DNA from: Actinomadura_C alba
GTDB taxonomy: Bacteria; Actinomycetota; Actinomycetes; Streptosporangiales; Streptosporangiaceae
Reading direction: 5' to 3'
NCBI RefSeq assembly: GCF_039530285.1
Contig: NZ_BAAAOK010000028.1
Location: 62,001-126,000, forward strand
DNA: 64,000 bases
Shown: positions 35,691 through 44,489 of the stretch, piece after piece
Position numbering within the stretch: position 1 is the first letter of the stretch
Layout: each line of letters begins with the position of its first letter
The notes under the pieces: generated by a model
Databases searched by the model: none
What the model saw: the letters and a program-made list of their open reading frames with translations, nothing else
Told to the model about the DNA's origin: nothing
Translations under genes and position numbers: made by a program

Positions 35691-35790
35691 CGCTGCGACC
35701 GCGATGGCGGCATGGGCGCCAGGACGACCGGTGGCAGGTGACCGACAGCAGCGCCACGGACAGCAGGGCTATGGACAGGAGACAGTTTTC

Positions 35791-36513
35791 ATGGGCGAGA
35801 TCCGCGCGAGTTCGGTGCTGCCGGCCCGGCGAGAGCCGATCACCTTCCACACCGCCGACGGGTTGGAACTGGTCGGCGAGCTGGCGGTGCCGGCGGACCG
35901 ACCGTCCGTCGCCACCCTCGTCTGCCTGCATCCCCTGCCGACGCACGGCGGCATGATGGACAGCCATGTGCTGCGCAAGGCCTCCTACCGGCTGCCGGCG
36001 CTGGCGGACGTGGCGGTGCTCCGGTTCAACACCCGCGGCACGACCTCCGAGCGCGGTACCAGTCAGGGCGAGTTCGGTGACGGCGAGACCGAGCGGCTCG
36101 ACGTCGCCGCCGCGCTGGAGTTCACGGAGTACCACGACCTGCCTCGCCCATGGCTGCTCGGCTGGTCGTTCGGCACCGAGCTCGCCCTGAAATGGGGCCG
36201 TGATCCGCTGGTCGAGGGCGTGATCCTGCTCTCGCCGCCGTTGCGGCGCGCGACCGACCAGGACCTCGACGCGTGGGCCGCGGACGGCCGACCGGTCGTC
36301 GCGCTCGTGCCCGAGCTCGACGACTACCTGCGCCCGCCGGAGGCCCGCGAGCGGTTCAAGCGCGTTCCGCAGGCCGAGGTGCTCGCGGTCGACGACGCGA
36401 AGCACCTGTGGGTCGGTGAGCCGTACGTGCGCATCGTGCTGAACGAGATCGTGCAGAGGGTGGCGCCCCAGGCGTACCCGCTCCCCACCGAATGGGACAC
36501 CGCCTCAGGATGA
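35791..36513 (+). CDS. Alpha/beta hydrolase
   Basis: 240-residue hydrolase of the dienelactone/CocE-like group. The oxyanion region is CLHPLPTHGG, the nucleophile Ser lies in LLGWSFGTELAL (GxSxG as GWSFG), the acid is in VPELDDYLRP and the catalytic His in DDAKHLWVG. AGGAG is eight bases before the ATG at 35791. The substrate is unknown. It is the first of two unrelated hydrolases in a row. Confidence 0.85.
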   Translation: MGEIRASSVLPARREPITFHTADGLELVGELAVPADRPSVATLVCLHPLPTHGGMMDSHVLRKASYRLPALADVAVLRFNTRGTTSERGTSQGEFGDGETERLDVAAALEFTEYHDLPRPWLLGWSFGTELALKWGRDPLVEGVILLSPPLRRATDQDLDAWAADGRPVVALVPELDDYLRPPEARERFKRVPQAEVLAVDDAKHLWVGEPYVRIVLNEIVQRVAPQAYPLPTEWDTASG

Positions 36514-36639
36514 CGCTGATTCGGCTCTAAACCGGTACGGCCGAAGACGGCCACGGTCCTCGGGAGAGAGGGCCGCGACCGCCACCATGGCGTACATGAC
36601 CGACCGATCTCCGCGTGACGACCGAACGGCAGGCGAGGC

Positions 36640-37437
36640 ATGACCATCGCACTGAACGCACGCGACGTGGGCGAGGGCATCCCCCTCGTGCTGCTGCACG
36701 CCTTTCCGCTGTCCTCGGCGATGTGGCTCGAACAGCGGGAGGCGCTCGTCCCGCGGTTCCGGGTGATCACGCCGGATCTCCGCGGCTTCGGCGGCTCGGT
36801 CCTGGGCGACGACGAACCGTCGATCGACGCCATGGCCGATGACGTGGTCGCCCTGCTCACGTCGAAGGGCATCGAGCGGGCGGTGATCGGCGGGCTGTCG
36901 ATGGGCGGGTACGTCGCGATGGCCCTCTGCCGCCGGCACCCCGAGCGGATCCTCGGCATGGTGCTCGCCGACACCAGGGCCGGCGCCGACCCCGAACCGG
37001 TCCGGCGGACCCGGTTGCGCATGGCCGATCAGATCACCGCCGACGGCGACGTGAACGTCCTGGTCGACGAGGTGCTGCCACGTCTCGTCGGCCCCACCAC
37101 GTTCCGCCAGCGCGCTCTCGTGTACGGGCGGGTGCGCGGCCTCGTGCGCGCCGCGCCGCCGCGGGCGGTGGCGTGGGCGCAGCGGGCGATGGCCGCGCGG
37201 CCGGAGTCGTTCGGCGTGCTGAGGGGGATGCGGGTCCCGACCCTCGTCATCACGGGAGCCGAGGACGAGCTCACCACCGAGGACGACGCCCGCGCCATGA
37301 CGGACGCCCTGCCGAACGCCGAGCTGATGATCATCCCTCGGGCGGGACACCTGTCGGCCGTCGAGCAGCCTGAGCTGTTCAACCAGGCCGTCGCGGAGTT
37401 CGTCTCGGCCCTGGCCGGACCCGTTGAGTCGTGTTGA
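36640..37437 (+). CDS. Alpha/beta fold hydrolase
   Basis: 265-residue hydrolase with the classical layout: oxyanion strand LVLLHAFPLSSAMW, nucleophile motif GGLSMGGYVAM, acid in ITGAEDELTTED and catalytic His in IIPRAGHLSAVEQPE. It resembles 3-oxoadipate enol-lactonase and related esterases, but the exact substrate is unclear. GGCGAGGC precedes the ATG. It converges on the AI-2E family transporter gene. Confidence 0.87.
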   Translation: MTIALNARDVGEGIPLVLLHAFPLSSAMWLEQREALVPRFRVITPDLRGFGGSVLGDDEPSIDAMADDVVALLTSKGIERAVIGGLSMGGYVAMALCRRHPERILGMVLADTRAGADPEPVRRTRLRMADQITADGDVNVLVDEVLPRLVGPTTFRQRALVYGRVRGLVRAAPPRAVAWAQRAMAARPESFGVLRGMRVPTLVITGAEDELTTEDDARAMTDALPNAELMIIPRAGHLSAVEQPELFNQAVAEFVSALAGPVESC

Positions 37438-37470
37438 ATCGCCTCGCTTCGCTCGGCGGCTCGCGGTCCG

Positions 37471-39018
37471 TCAGAGCGTGTCCTGGCGGGGGACGACGAC
37501 CTCGCGGACGATGAGGGAGACCGCCGCCGCGGTCGGGATCGCGAGCAGCGCGCCCACGATTCCGAGCAGCGTGCCGCCGATGAGGGCGGCGATGATGGTC
37601 GCCGCCGGGTGGACGTCGACCGCCCGCTTCATGACGCGCGGGTGGATCACGTAGTTCTCGATCTGCTGGTACGCGACGAAGAAGATGACGCAGATGATCC
37701 CCGTGGCCACCCCGTCGAAGAACGCGACGACGCAGACGAGCGAGGCGCCTATCGTCGCGCCGACGAGCGGGATGAACGCCGTGAGCGCGACCAGGAGCGC
37801 CAGCGGCAGCGCGAACGGCACTTCCATGATGAGCAGGAAGACGTAGGCCGACGTGCCGGCGACCAGGGCGACCGCGACGGTGCCCGCGACGTAGCCGCCG
37901 ATCCGCACGAGGATCTCGTCGCCCAGCAGCGCCACCCGGGCCCGCCGCGAGCGGGGCGCCATGCGGTAGAAGAAGTTCTTGATGGTGGGCAGCGACCCAA
38001 GGAAGTAGAGCGTGAGGATGAGCACGGTGAACGTGCTGAAGAGTCCGCCGACCACCACCCGGCCCACACCGACGATGCCGCTCACCGCCTGCTTGCCGAA
38101 GTTGGCGTTGGTCACCGTCTCCTGCAGCTTGCCGAGCAGCTGGTAGCGCTGGTCGAGGTCCCGGATGTTGGGGTTCTGCTGGAGCTGCTGGATATAGGCC
38201 GGTACATGGTCGATGAACGCCGTGATCTCGTTCGTGAGCGGCGGCACGATGGCGGCGCCGAAGCCGGCGAACACCATGAGCAGGGCGAGGAAGACCATGG
38301 CCACCGCCCAGTGCCGGGACACGCGGCGGCGCTGCAGGGCCTCGACGGCGGGGTTGAGGCCGACCGCGAGGAACAGCGACACCACGATGAGGATCAGCAC
38401 CTGGCGGGCGCTCGCGATGGCCTGGATCAGCGTCCAGGCGGCGAAGACCCCGAGCGCGCCGGTGAAGCCGAAGACGAACGGGTGCGTTCTGCCCAGTGGC
38501 TGGCCGGGCCGCCCGAACGGGAGGCTTTCGTCGACGCCGGCCTCACGCTTGCGGACCTCCATGTCCGTCAGCGGGTCGGCGCCCGGCTCATGCATCCGCT
38601 GCTCGGGTACGGCCGGAATGGCGATCTGGATGGGCGTCGGCGCCGGCGCGGGCGGCTCGGGGGAGGGCTCGCCGCCGCCGGCCGCCTCGCCGTCGGCCTC
38701 TCGGCCGGCGTCGTCGCCCGGCTCCGCATTGCTCTTGGCCTGCGCCCGACGGGCGGCCACGCTCCGGATCGTCTCTCGGGCTCTGACCCGGATCCAGTCG
38801 CGAAGGTTGCTCCGCGCCTCCGCGGGCGTCCGGTCCGGGGCCCCGCGGCCGTCCGGGGCCGCACCGCCGTCCGGAGCCGCACCGCCGTCCGGAGCCGCAC
38901 CGCCACCCGGGGCCGCGCCGCCGTCCGGAGCCGCACCGTCGGCGGACTCGCCAGTGGCGTTGGAGGAGGCCGGCCGGGACGCCTCCGCCTGGTTCTCGCG
39001 CTCGGTGTCCTCGGGCAC
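37471..39018 (-). CDS. AI-2E family transporter
   Basis: 515-residue integral membrane protein of the PerM/AI-2E family. The eight-helix core occupies about residues 165-505, with the large central loop containing FIDHVPAYIQQLQQNP and the conserved C-terminal part VLALLVALTAFIPLVGATIGA (given here in part). Residues 1-160 are hydrophilic and disordered, starting with five or so copies of DGGAAP. The GTG start follows AGGAGGcggc. The family is diverse; autoinducer transport has not been shown for actinobacterial members. A strong terminator separates it from the coiled-coil gene upstream. Confidence 0.88.
   Translation of the reverse strand: MPEDTERENQAEASRPASSNATGESADGAAPDGGAAPGGGAAPDGGAAPDGGAAPDGRGAPDRTPAEARSNLRDWIRVRARETIRSVAARRAQAKSNAEPGDDAGREADGEAAGGGEPSPEPPAPAPTPIQIAIPAVPEQRMHEPGADPLTDMEVRKREAGVDESLPFGRPGQPLGRTHPFVFGFTGALGVFAAWTLIQAIASARQVLILIVVSLFLAVGLNPAVEALQRRRVSRHWAVAMVFLALLMVFAGFGAAIVPPLTNEITAFIDHVPAYIQQLQQNPNIRDLDQRYQLLGKLQETVTNANFGKQAVSGIVGVGRVVVGGLFSTFTVLILTLYFLGSLPTIKNFFYRMAPRSRRARVALLGDEILVRIGGYVAGTVAVALVAGTSAYVFLLIMEVPFALPLALLVALTAFIPLVGATIGASLVCVVAFFDGVATGIICVIFFVAYQQIENYVIHPRVMKRAVDVHPAATIIAALIGGTLLGIVGALLAIPTAAAVSLIVREVVVPRQDTL
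38846..38943 (-). repeat. 18-bp tandem repeat encoding DGGAAP
   Basis: Roughly five units of 18 bases with a few substitutions encode DGAAP/DGGAAP/GGGAAP near the N-terminus of the AI-2E family protein. It is an in-frame, low-complexity linker. Confidence 0.75.
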
Positions 39019-39061
39019 GCCGCCTCCTCGTCGCCGGTGGTGTTCGATCTCTTAGACGCCA

Positions 39062-39096
39062 GAAAGCCTAGGGGTGATTGCCACTCCTAGGCTTTC
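39062..39096 (-). terminator. Terminator after the polar coiled-coil gene
   Basis: Arms GAAAGCCTAGGGGTG and CACTCCTAGGCTTTC pair over 15 bases with one G-U pair, around the loop ATTGC. It lies 29 bases past the coiled-coil gene stop on the minus strand and before the transporter gene. Confidence 0.8.
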
Positions 39097-39124
39097 CGAC
39101 TTTCGCGAGTTCGTCAGGCGAGGA

Positions 39125-40489
39125 TCACTCCTGCCACCAGTCCTCGTCTTCGTCCTTCTTCTTCGCCGAGGGAGCGTTCTTCGCACCGGCTCCCGCACCG
39201 CCGCCGGCCGACGCGGCGGGAGCGGCGGGCTTCGGCGCGGGTGCCTGGGCCTGTGCCGGCGCGGGTGCCGCGGCGGCCTTCGGCTCGGGCGCCGGCAGCG
39301 CGGGCTTCGCGGCCGGCGGGGCGAGCGCGTCGTCGCCGCCGATCGGTGGCGGCTGCATGCCACCGATCAGCTGACGCAGCTGGTTGAGGTGCGTCGTGAT
39401 GCTGTCGCGCTGACGCGTGAGCTCGTCGACCTGCCGCTGGGCCTGGGTGCGGATGCGGTCGGCCTCGGATTTGGTGTCGGCCAGCAGTTGCTCGGCCTGG
39501 CTCTTGGCCTCAGCGATGACCTGGTCGGAGTTCTTCCGCGCGTTGGCGACGAGCTGCTTGGCGTGCGAGTCGGCCTCACGCCGGGTCTGGTCGGCCTGCT
39601 GGGTCGCCTTGGCCGCACGCTGCTCGGCGGAGGCGGCGCGCTGCTCGGCCTCGGCCACGAGCTTCTGCGTGGCGGTCTGCGCGGCGGCGTGCCGCTCCGC
39701 GTCCTGCCGGTCGGCCTCTTCGCGGCGGGTGGCCAGCTGGATCTCGAACTCGGCCTCGGCCTGGGCCCGCTGCGCCTCGCTCTCCTCGAGGATGCGCTGA
39801 GCCTGCGCGCGCATCTCGTCGGCCTGGCGCTTGGCGGTGGTGAGGATCTCGTCGCGCTCGCGCTTCGTGGACGCCCGGAGCTGGGCGACCTCGCGCTCGG
39901 TGGTGGTGCGGAGCTTGGCGATCTCACGCTCGGCGGCGGCCCGCTTCTCCGCCACCTCGTGGTCGGCGGTGGCGCGGAGCTTGCCTACCTCGCGCTCGGT
40001 CGTGGAGGTGAGCTCCTCGGCCTCGCGGCGGGCCGAAGTACGGACGTCGTCGGCTTCCCGCTCGGCCGCGTTGAGCATGTCGTCGCCCTCGCGCTGGGCG
40101 GTCGCGCGCAGCTCGGCGGCCTCGTTCTCGGCGGTGGCGCGGTGCTCGGCCGCGTCGACCTTGGCGGCGGCCTTGATCTCGTTGGCCTCAGAGCGGGCGG
40201 CCTGGACGAGCTCGGTCGCCTGCTCCTCGGCGAGCCGCAGAAGCTGCTCGATACGTGCGCCGAGGCCCGAGTAGGTCGGCCGATCCTGCTCCTGGAGCTG
40301 CCTGTGAGCATCCGACAGCTCGCGCTGCAGAGCCTGTGTCTGCTCGCGTGCCTGCCGCACGTCGTTGTCGAGCTTCTTGATCTGCTCGTCGACCTGGTGC
40401 CGGTCGTACCCGCGAAGCACCACGTCGAAGTCGGTTGGGGGCGGGTCTTCGAAAAAGTTGCTGAGCTGGGCGTCGATGTCGGACTGCAT
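39125..40489 (-). CDS. FilP/Scy/DivIVA-like polar coiled-coil protein
   Basis: 454 residues. The N-terminus has the DivIVA-like motif FDVVLRGYDRHQVDEQI, followed by about 330 residues of continuous coiled coil. These include many near-repeats of the type READDVRTSARREAEEL, with Ala, Glu and Arg at fixed spacing. The C-terminal 75 residues are Pro/Ala-rich and end in EDEDWWQE. In Streptomyces this place, just before the epimerase and thiolase genes, holds filP and scy, which organise hyphal tip growth. Here one protein of intermediate length stands alone, and it probably builds polar or cytoskeletal filaments. Confidence 0.85.
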   Translation of the reverse strand: MQSDIDAQLSNFFEDPPPTDFDVVLRGYDRHQVDEQIKKLDNDVRQAREQTQALQRELSDAHRQLQEQDRPTYSGLGARIEQLLRLAEEQATELVQAARSEANEIKAAAKVDAAEHRATAENEAAELRATAQREGDDMLNAAEREADDVRTSARREAEELTSTTEREVGKLRATADHEVAEKRAAAEREIAKLRTTTEREVAQLRASTKRERDEILTTAKRQADEMRAQAQRILEESEAQRAQAEAEFEIQLATRREEADRQDAERHAAAQTATQKLVAEAEQRAASAEQRAAKATQQADQTRREADSHAKQLVANARKNSDQVIAEAKSQAEQLLADTKSEADRIRTQAQRQVDELTRQRDSITTHLNQLRQLIGGMQPPPIGGDDALAPPAAKPALPAPEPKAAAAPAPAQAQAPAPKPAAPAASAGGGAGAGAKNAPSAKKKDEDEDWWQE

Positions 40490-40940
40490 GGGCTCAATCC
40501 TGAGGTGACGAGTCGGCTACGGGTAGTTCCGGGAGCGGTTGACCACCAGACTGTACGGGCCTGCGGGCCCCAGACCTATCCCGGCCACAGCAGCGTACTC
40601 CCGCTGCTGCCGTGTTGGGGGCTCATCTGGACGCACTGCGTGTTTTGCCGTATGTGTGGCGTTTACCAGGAGAGCTTCCGCGCCGCCGGTGGCGTCCTGA
40701 GAAATGCGACGAAGGACTGTAAAACCCGACATCCCACGGCCGTTGAGTGCTTTCCGTGACCATCTGATTGCGATCGCGTCACGATCCTGCCCGATGGGTT
40801 GCCGGGTGGTGGCGCGGCCTTGGGCGACGCCGGGCACCGGCCCCCGAAGCCGTGCCTCTTCGCGGCCTCTTCGCTCCGCTTCCGTACGTCTCAGGATCCC
40901 ACGGCCGGCCGCGGGCGGCGACATCCGGCGGCGCGTCGCG
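40490..40940. other. 451-base intergenic region
   Basis: Lies upstream of the minus-strand coiled-coil gene and downstream of the epimerase gene. I see no convincing gene: open frames here have poor composition and no ribosome sites. It should hold the promoter of the coiled-coil gene; no clear -35/-10 pair or strong symmetry stood out. Confidence 0.6.
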
Positions 40941-41363
40941 TCAGGCCTTCTCGACCAGCTCGGTCAGGACCCCGTGGCAGTCCTTCGGGTGCAGGAACGT
41001 GATGCGCGACCCCATCGAGCCACGCCGCGGGACGTCGTAGAGCACACGGACGCCGGTGGCCGCGATGCCGTCGGCCTCGTCCTGCACGTCGCCGTCGGTG
41101 CCGAACGCGATGTGGTGGACGCCCTCGCCGTTCTTGGCGAGGAACTTGGCGATCGGGGAGTCCTCGCGGACGGGCTCGAGCAACTGGAGGTACGTCGCGC
41201 CGCCGTCCCCGGTGTCGTTGATCTTGAGCATGGCCTCGCGTACGCCCTGCTCTTCGTTGACCTCGACATGGACGTCGGTGAAGCCGTACGTACGGCGGTA
41301 GAACTCGACGGTCGCGTTGAGGTCGTGGCAGGCGATTCCGATGTGGTCGATGCGGGTCAGCAC
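40941..41363 (-). CDS. mce: Methylmalonyl-CoA epimerase
   Basis: 140-residue vicinal-oxygen-chelate fold enzyme that interconverts (2S)- and (2R)-methylmalonyl-CoA. The metal ligands appear in the start RIDHIGIACHDL (His7), the middle GVHHIAFGTDGD and the end FLHPKDCHGVLTELVEKA (Glu). GGAGGcagagac precedes the GTG. It is divergent from the thiolase gene, with 126 bases in between. It belongs to the propionate/branched-chain pathway together with MeaB, the adenosyltransferase and the mutase subunit in this window. Confidence 0.95.
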   Translation of the reverse strand: MLTRIDHIGIACHDLNATVEFYRRTYGFTDVHVEVNEEQGVREAMLKINDTGDGGATYLQLLEPVREDSPIAKFLAKNGEGVHHIAFGTDGDVQDEADGIAATGVRVLYDVPRRGSMGSRITFLHPKDCHGVLTELVEKA

Positions 41364-41489
41364 GTCTCTGCCTCCAAGGTCGCAGTAGTACAGGCGCAGT
41401 CGCTCGGCGGCCGAACCCTCCGCGCGGAGACCCCGGTCCTACTGGGTATGGTTGCAGGCGTCGCCACCGAACATTGTGGAGGTTCCCGC

Positions 41490-42698
41490 ATGCCGTCGAA
41501 ATCCGTGGTAGTGGCCGGAGCCCGCACCCCCATCGGGCGGCTGCTCGGCTCGCTCAAGGACTTCTCCGCCGTCGACCTCGGCGGGATCGCCATCAGGGCG
41601 GCACTGGAGCGCGCGGGTGTGAGCGGTGACCAGATCGAGTACGTGATCATGGGCCAGGTGCTCCAGGCCGGAGCCGGGCAGATCCCGTCGAGGCAGGCCG
41701 CGGTCAAGGCCGGCATCCCCATGAGCGTGCCGTCGCTCACGATCAACAAGGTCTGCCTGTCCGGGCTCGACGCGATCGCGCTGGCCGATCAGCTGATCAG
41801 GGCCGGCGAGTTCGACGTCGTGGTCGCCGGCGGCATGGAGTCGATGACCAATGCCCCGCACCTGCTGCCCAAGTCGCGGGCCGGGTTCAAGTACGGCTCC
41901 ATCGAGGTGCTCGACTCGATGGCCCACGACGGGCTGAGCGATGCCTTCGACGGCGTCTCGATGGGCGAGTCCACCGAGCGCTACAACGCCAAGCTCGGCA
42001 TCTCGCGCGAGGAGCAGGACGAGTTCTCCGCCCGCTCGCACCAGCGCGCCGCGGCGGCGATCGAGGACGGCCGGTTCGCCGACGAGATCGTCCCGGTCGA
42101 GATCCCCCAGCGGCGCGGCGAGCCCGTGGTCTTCTCGGCCGACGAGGGCGTACGGGCGGGCACGACGGCCGAGACGCTCGGCCGGCTGCGCCCGGCGTTC
42201 GCCGAGGACGGCACCATCACCGCCGGCTCCTCGTCCCAGATCTCCGACGGCGCCTGCGCGGTCGTGGTCATGTCCAGGGCCAAGGCCGAGGAGCTCGGCT
42301 GGTCCGCGGACGGTCCCCGGCGGTGGCTGGCCGAGATCGGGGCCCACGGGAACGTGGCCGGTCCGGACAGCTCGCTGCAGTCCCAGCCGGCCAACGCCAT
42401 CAAGCACGCGTTGGCCAAGGAGGGCCTCGGCACCGACGCCCTCGACCTCATCGAGATCAACGAGGCGTTCGCCTCGGTCGGCGTCCAGTCGATGCGCGAC
42501 CTCGGCGTCGGGCCAGAGATGGTCAACGTCAACGGTGGCGCGATCAGCCTTGGGCATCCCATCGGCATGTCCGGCGCCCGCATCCTGCTGCACCTCGCGC
42601 ATGAGTTGAAGCGGCGCGGCGGGGGCGTCGGCGCGGCCGGCCTCTGCGGTGGCGGCGGTCAGGGCGACGCGCTGATCATCCGCGTTCCCGGCGCCTGA
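41490..42698 (+). CDS. Acetyl-CoA C-acetyltransferase (thiolase)
   Basis: 402-residue thiolase. The nucleophile is Cys89 in TINKVCLSGLDAI, the His lies in SLGHPIGMSGAR, and the second Cys in AAGLCGGGGQGDAL. A biosynthetic or ketolytic acetoacetyl-CoA thiolase is most likely; it corresponds to mycobacterial FadA4 (Rv1323). GTGGAGG is seven bases before the ATG at 41490. It is followed by meaB after 17 bases, so the two form an operon. Confidence 0.94.
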   Translation: MPSKSVVVAGARTPIGRLLGSLKDFSAVDLGGIAIRAALERAGVSGDQIEYVIMGQVLQAGAGQIPSRQAAVKAGIPMSVPSLTINKVCLSGLDAIALADQLIRAGEFDVVVAGGMESMTNAPHLLPKSRAGFKYGSIEVLDSMAHDGLSDAFDGVSMGESTERYNAKLGISREEQDEFSARSHQRAAAAIEDGRFADEIVPVEIPQRRGEPVVFSADEGVRAGTTAETLGRLRPAFAEDGTITAGSSSQISDGACAVVVMSRAKAEELGWSADGPRRWLAEIGAHGNVAGPDSSLQSQPANAIKHALAKEGLGTDALDLIEINEAFASVGVQSMRDLGVGPEMVNVNGGAISLGHPIGMSGARILLHLAHELKRRGGGVGAAGLCGGGGQGDALIIRVPGA

Positions 42699-42715
42699 CC
42701 AAAGGGAGGTCGTTG

Positions 42716-43684
42716 GTGCGGACCGTGGACGTCGATGATCTGGTGGCGCGGGCGCGCGACGGCGCGCCGCGGGCGCTGGCCCGGCTCATCACCCTGGTCG
42801 AGAACGCCTCACCGCACCTGCGCGAGGTGATGGCCGCGCTGAACCCGCTGGCCGGCAGGGCCCAGGTCATCGGCCTCACCGGCTCGCCGGGGGTCGGCAA
42901 GTCCACCTCGACCGGTGCGCTCGTCACGGCGTTCCGCAAGCACGGCAGGCGGGTCGGCGTGCTCGCGGTCGACCCGTCCTCGCCCTTCACCGGCGGAGCG
43001 CTGCTCGGTGACCGCGTGCGGATGCAGGACCACGCCACCGATCCGGAGGTGTTCATCCGCTCGATGGCGAGCCGGGGCCACCTCGGCGGGCTCGCGTGGG
43101 CGGCGCCGCAGGCCATCCGAGTCCTGGACGCCGCCGGTTGCGATGTGATCCTGGTCGAGACCGTCGGGGTCGGGCAGGCCGAGGTCGAGATCGCCTCCCT
43201 GGCCGATTCGACGATCGTGCTCGTCGCACCCGGCATGGGCGACTCGATCCAGGCGGCCAAGGCCGGCATCCTCGAGATCGCCGACATCTTCGTCGTCAAC
43301 AAGGCCGACCGGGACGGCGCTCATCAGACCGTGCGCGACCTGCGGAACATGATCGCGCTCGCCGACCGCGGACTCGACGAGTGGCGGCCGCCGATCGTCA
43401 CCACGGTGGCGTCCAGGGGCGAGGGCGCCGACGAGGTCATGGAGGCGCTCGACAAGCACTGCGCGTGGCTGACGGGCACGGGGACCCTCCGGAAGCGCCG
43501 GCTGGCCCGGGCCCGCGACGAGGTCGAGGCCATCGCGGTCACCGCGTTGCGCGAGCGCATGGGCGACCTGCACGGCGACCGGCGGCTGGACGTGCTCGCC
43601 GCGAAGGTCCTCGACGGGGAGTGCGATCCCTACTCGGCCGCCGAGGAACTCGTCTCGGCGGTCACCGACGACGGCCCGCGCTGA
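42716..43684 (+). CDS. meaB: MeaB-type G-protein chaperone of B12 acyl-CoA mutases
   Basis: 322-residue SIMIBI-class GTPase that loads adenosylcobalamin onto mutases and guards against inactive cofactor. The P-loop is GSPGVGKST, with VDPSSPFTGGALLGDRVRM, VETVGVGQAEVE and the base-recognition motif NKAD. I chose the GTG at 42716, six bases after AGGGAGG; the TTG immediately before is an alternative. The partner mutase large subunit is encoded 4.6 kb away. An 8-bp hairpin straddles the stop codon. Confidence 0.95.
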   Translation: MRTVDVDDLVARARDGAPRALARLITLVENASPHLREVMAALNPLAGRAQVIGLTGSPGVGKSTSTGALVTAFRKHGRRVGVLAVDPSSPFTGGALLGDRVRMQDHATDPEVFIRSMASRGHLGGLAWAAPQAIRVLDAAGCDVILVETVGVGQAEVEIASLADSTIVLVAPGMGDSIQAAKAGILEIADIFVVNKADRDGAHQTVRDLRNMIALADRGLDEWRPPIVTTVASRGEGADEVMEALDKHCAWLTGTGTLRKRRLARARDEVEAIAVTALRERMGDLHGDRRLDVLAAKVLDGECDPYSAAEELVSAVTDDGPR

Positions 43685-43692
43685 CGCGGGCC
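43673..43692. terminator. Hairpin spanning the meaB stop codon
   Basis: Arms GGCCCGCG and CGCGGGCC with the loop CTGA, which contains the stop codon. It lies between convergent genes 18 bases apart. Confidence 0.6.
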
Positions 43693-43702
43693 CGCCGCCT
43701 GG

Positions 43703-44455
43703 TCACTGACCGGAGCCGATGGTCACGTTGACGGTCTTGAAGCCGAGTGACTTCAGCAGGTTCTCAAGCATGAGCTTCGTGTTCCTGTCGGCCCGTTCGC
43801 GCAGCCCGCTTTCGGTGGCCGCCGTCTGGATCTTCTGCGACGCGAGCACGTAGAGCTGCTGCTGATTGTTCGGGTTGCCGCCGAAGAAGTCGCCGAGCCG
43901 GTTCGTCAGGCCGCGCTGGGTGGCGTAGACGTAGCTCCTGGAGGAGTCCAGGTTCGTGGGCTCGAGCTGGGCGTGCGGCAGTTTGATGGTCGCGGTCGTG
44001 CGCTCGCGGTCCACCGTCACCGCGCCCGACGCCAGTTTCGAGAAGTCGACATAGGCGTCGACGCTGCCGTTCCCGACGAACAGGGTGCGCTTTCCGCGGA
44101 CGGCGTTCGGAAGGAATCTCGCGTCCTTCTCCAGATCCACGATCACCTGGAAATTGCCGCTCGCCGCCTCGTACCGGGACAGGTCGCGGATGGACTGGAG
44201 CAGCACCGGGCCGCTGCGGTCCTTGGTCTTCTCGGCGAAGGGGTTGAGGCTGAACCATCCGGCGAAGTGATTGACCACCTGGAAGGCCACGAACGCGACG
44301 AGCACCGCGACCACGAGGAGCATGGCGAGCCCGCTTCGCCGGCGGGGCGCCTTGTCGGGCTCGGCGTGGTCGGTTCTGTCTCGCTCATCGGTTCCAGCGC
44401 TCATCGGCCTGTCCCGCTCACTGTGCTCGTTGTCGTCCAGATCCACGCGTGCCAT
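43703..44455 (-). CDS. DUF4230 membrane-anchored protein
   Basis: 250 residues. A charged N-terminal 45 residues precedes one membrane helix (LAMLLVVAVLVAFVAFQVV), and the outer domain matches DUF4230: VLLQSIRDLSRYEAASGNFQVIVDLEKD, given in parts around residues 85-112, with the strand DAYVDFSKL and the acidic/polar C-terminus. The family is widespread and of unknown function. It is probably an extracytoplasmic protein. It converges on meaB. Confidence 0.85.
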   Translation of the reverse strand: MARVDLDDNEHSERDRPMSAGTDERDRTDHAEPDKAPRRRSGLAMLLVVAVLVAFVAFQVVNHFAGWFSLNPFAEKTKDRSGPVLLQSIRDLSRYEAASGNFQVIVDLEKDARFLPNAVRGKRTLFVGNGSVDAYVDFSKLASGAVTVDRERTTATIKLPHAQLEPTNLDSSRSYVYATQRGLTNRLGDFFGGNPNNQQQLYVLASQKIQTAATESGLRERADRNTKLMLENLLKSLGFKTVNVTIGSGQ

Positions 44456-44489
44456 GGCAGAGACATTCCCCGTGGAGAGGACATCTCAC

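Noticed and set aside
39074..40759. 561-residue plus-strand frame rich in Leu and Gly
   Set aside because: Antisense reading of the coiled-coil repeat gene; the regular pattern comes from the heptad codons.
40517..40924. 135-residue minus-strand ORF upstream of the coiled-coil gene
   Set aside because: Low-quality composition, no ribosome-binding site, and it would occupy the promoter region of the coiled-coil gene.
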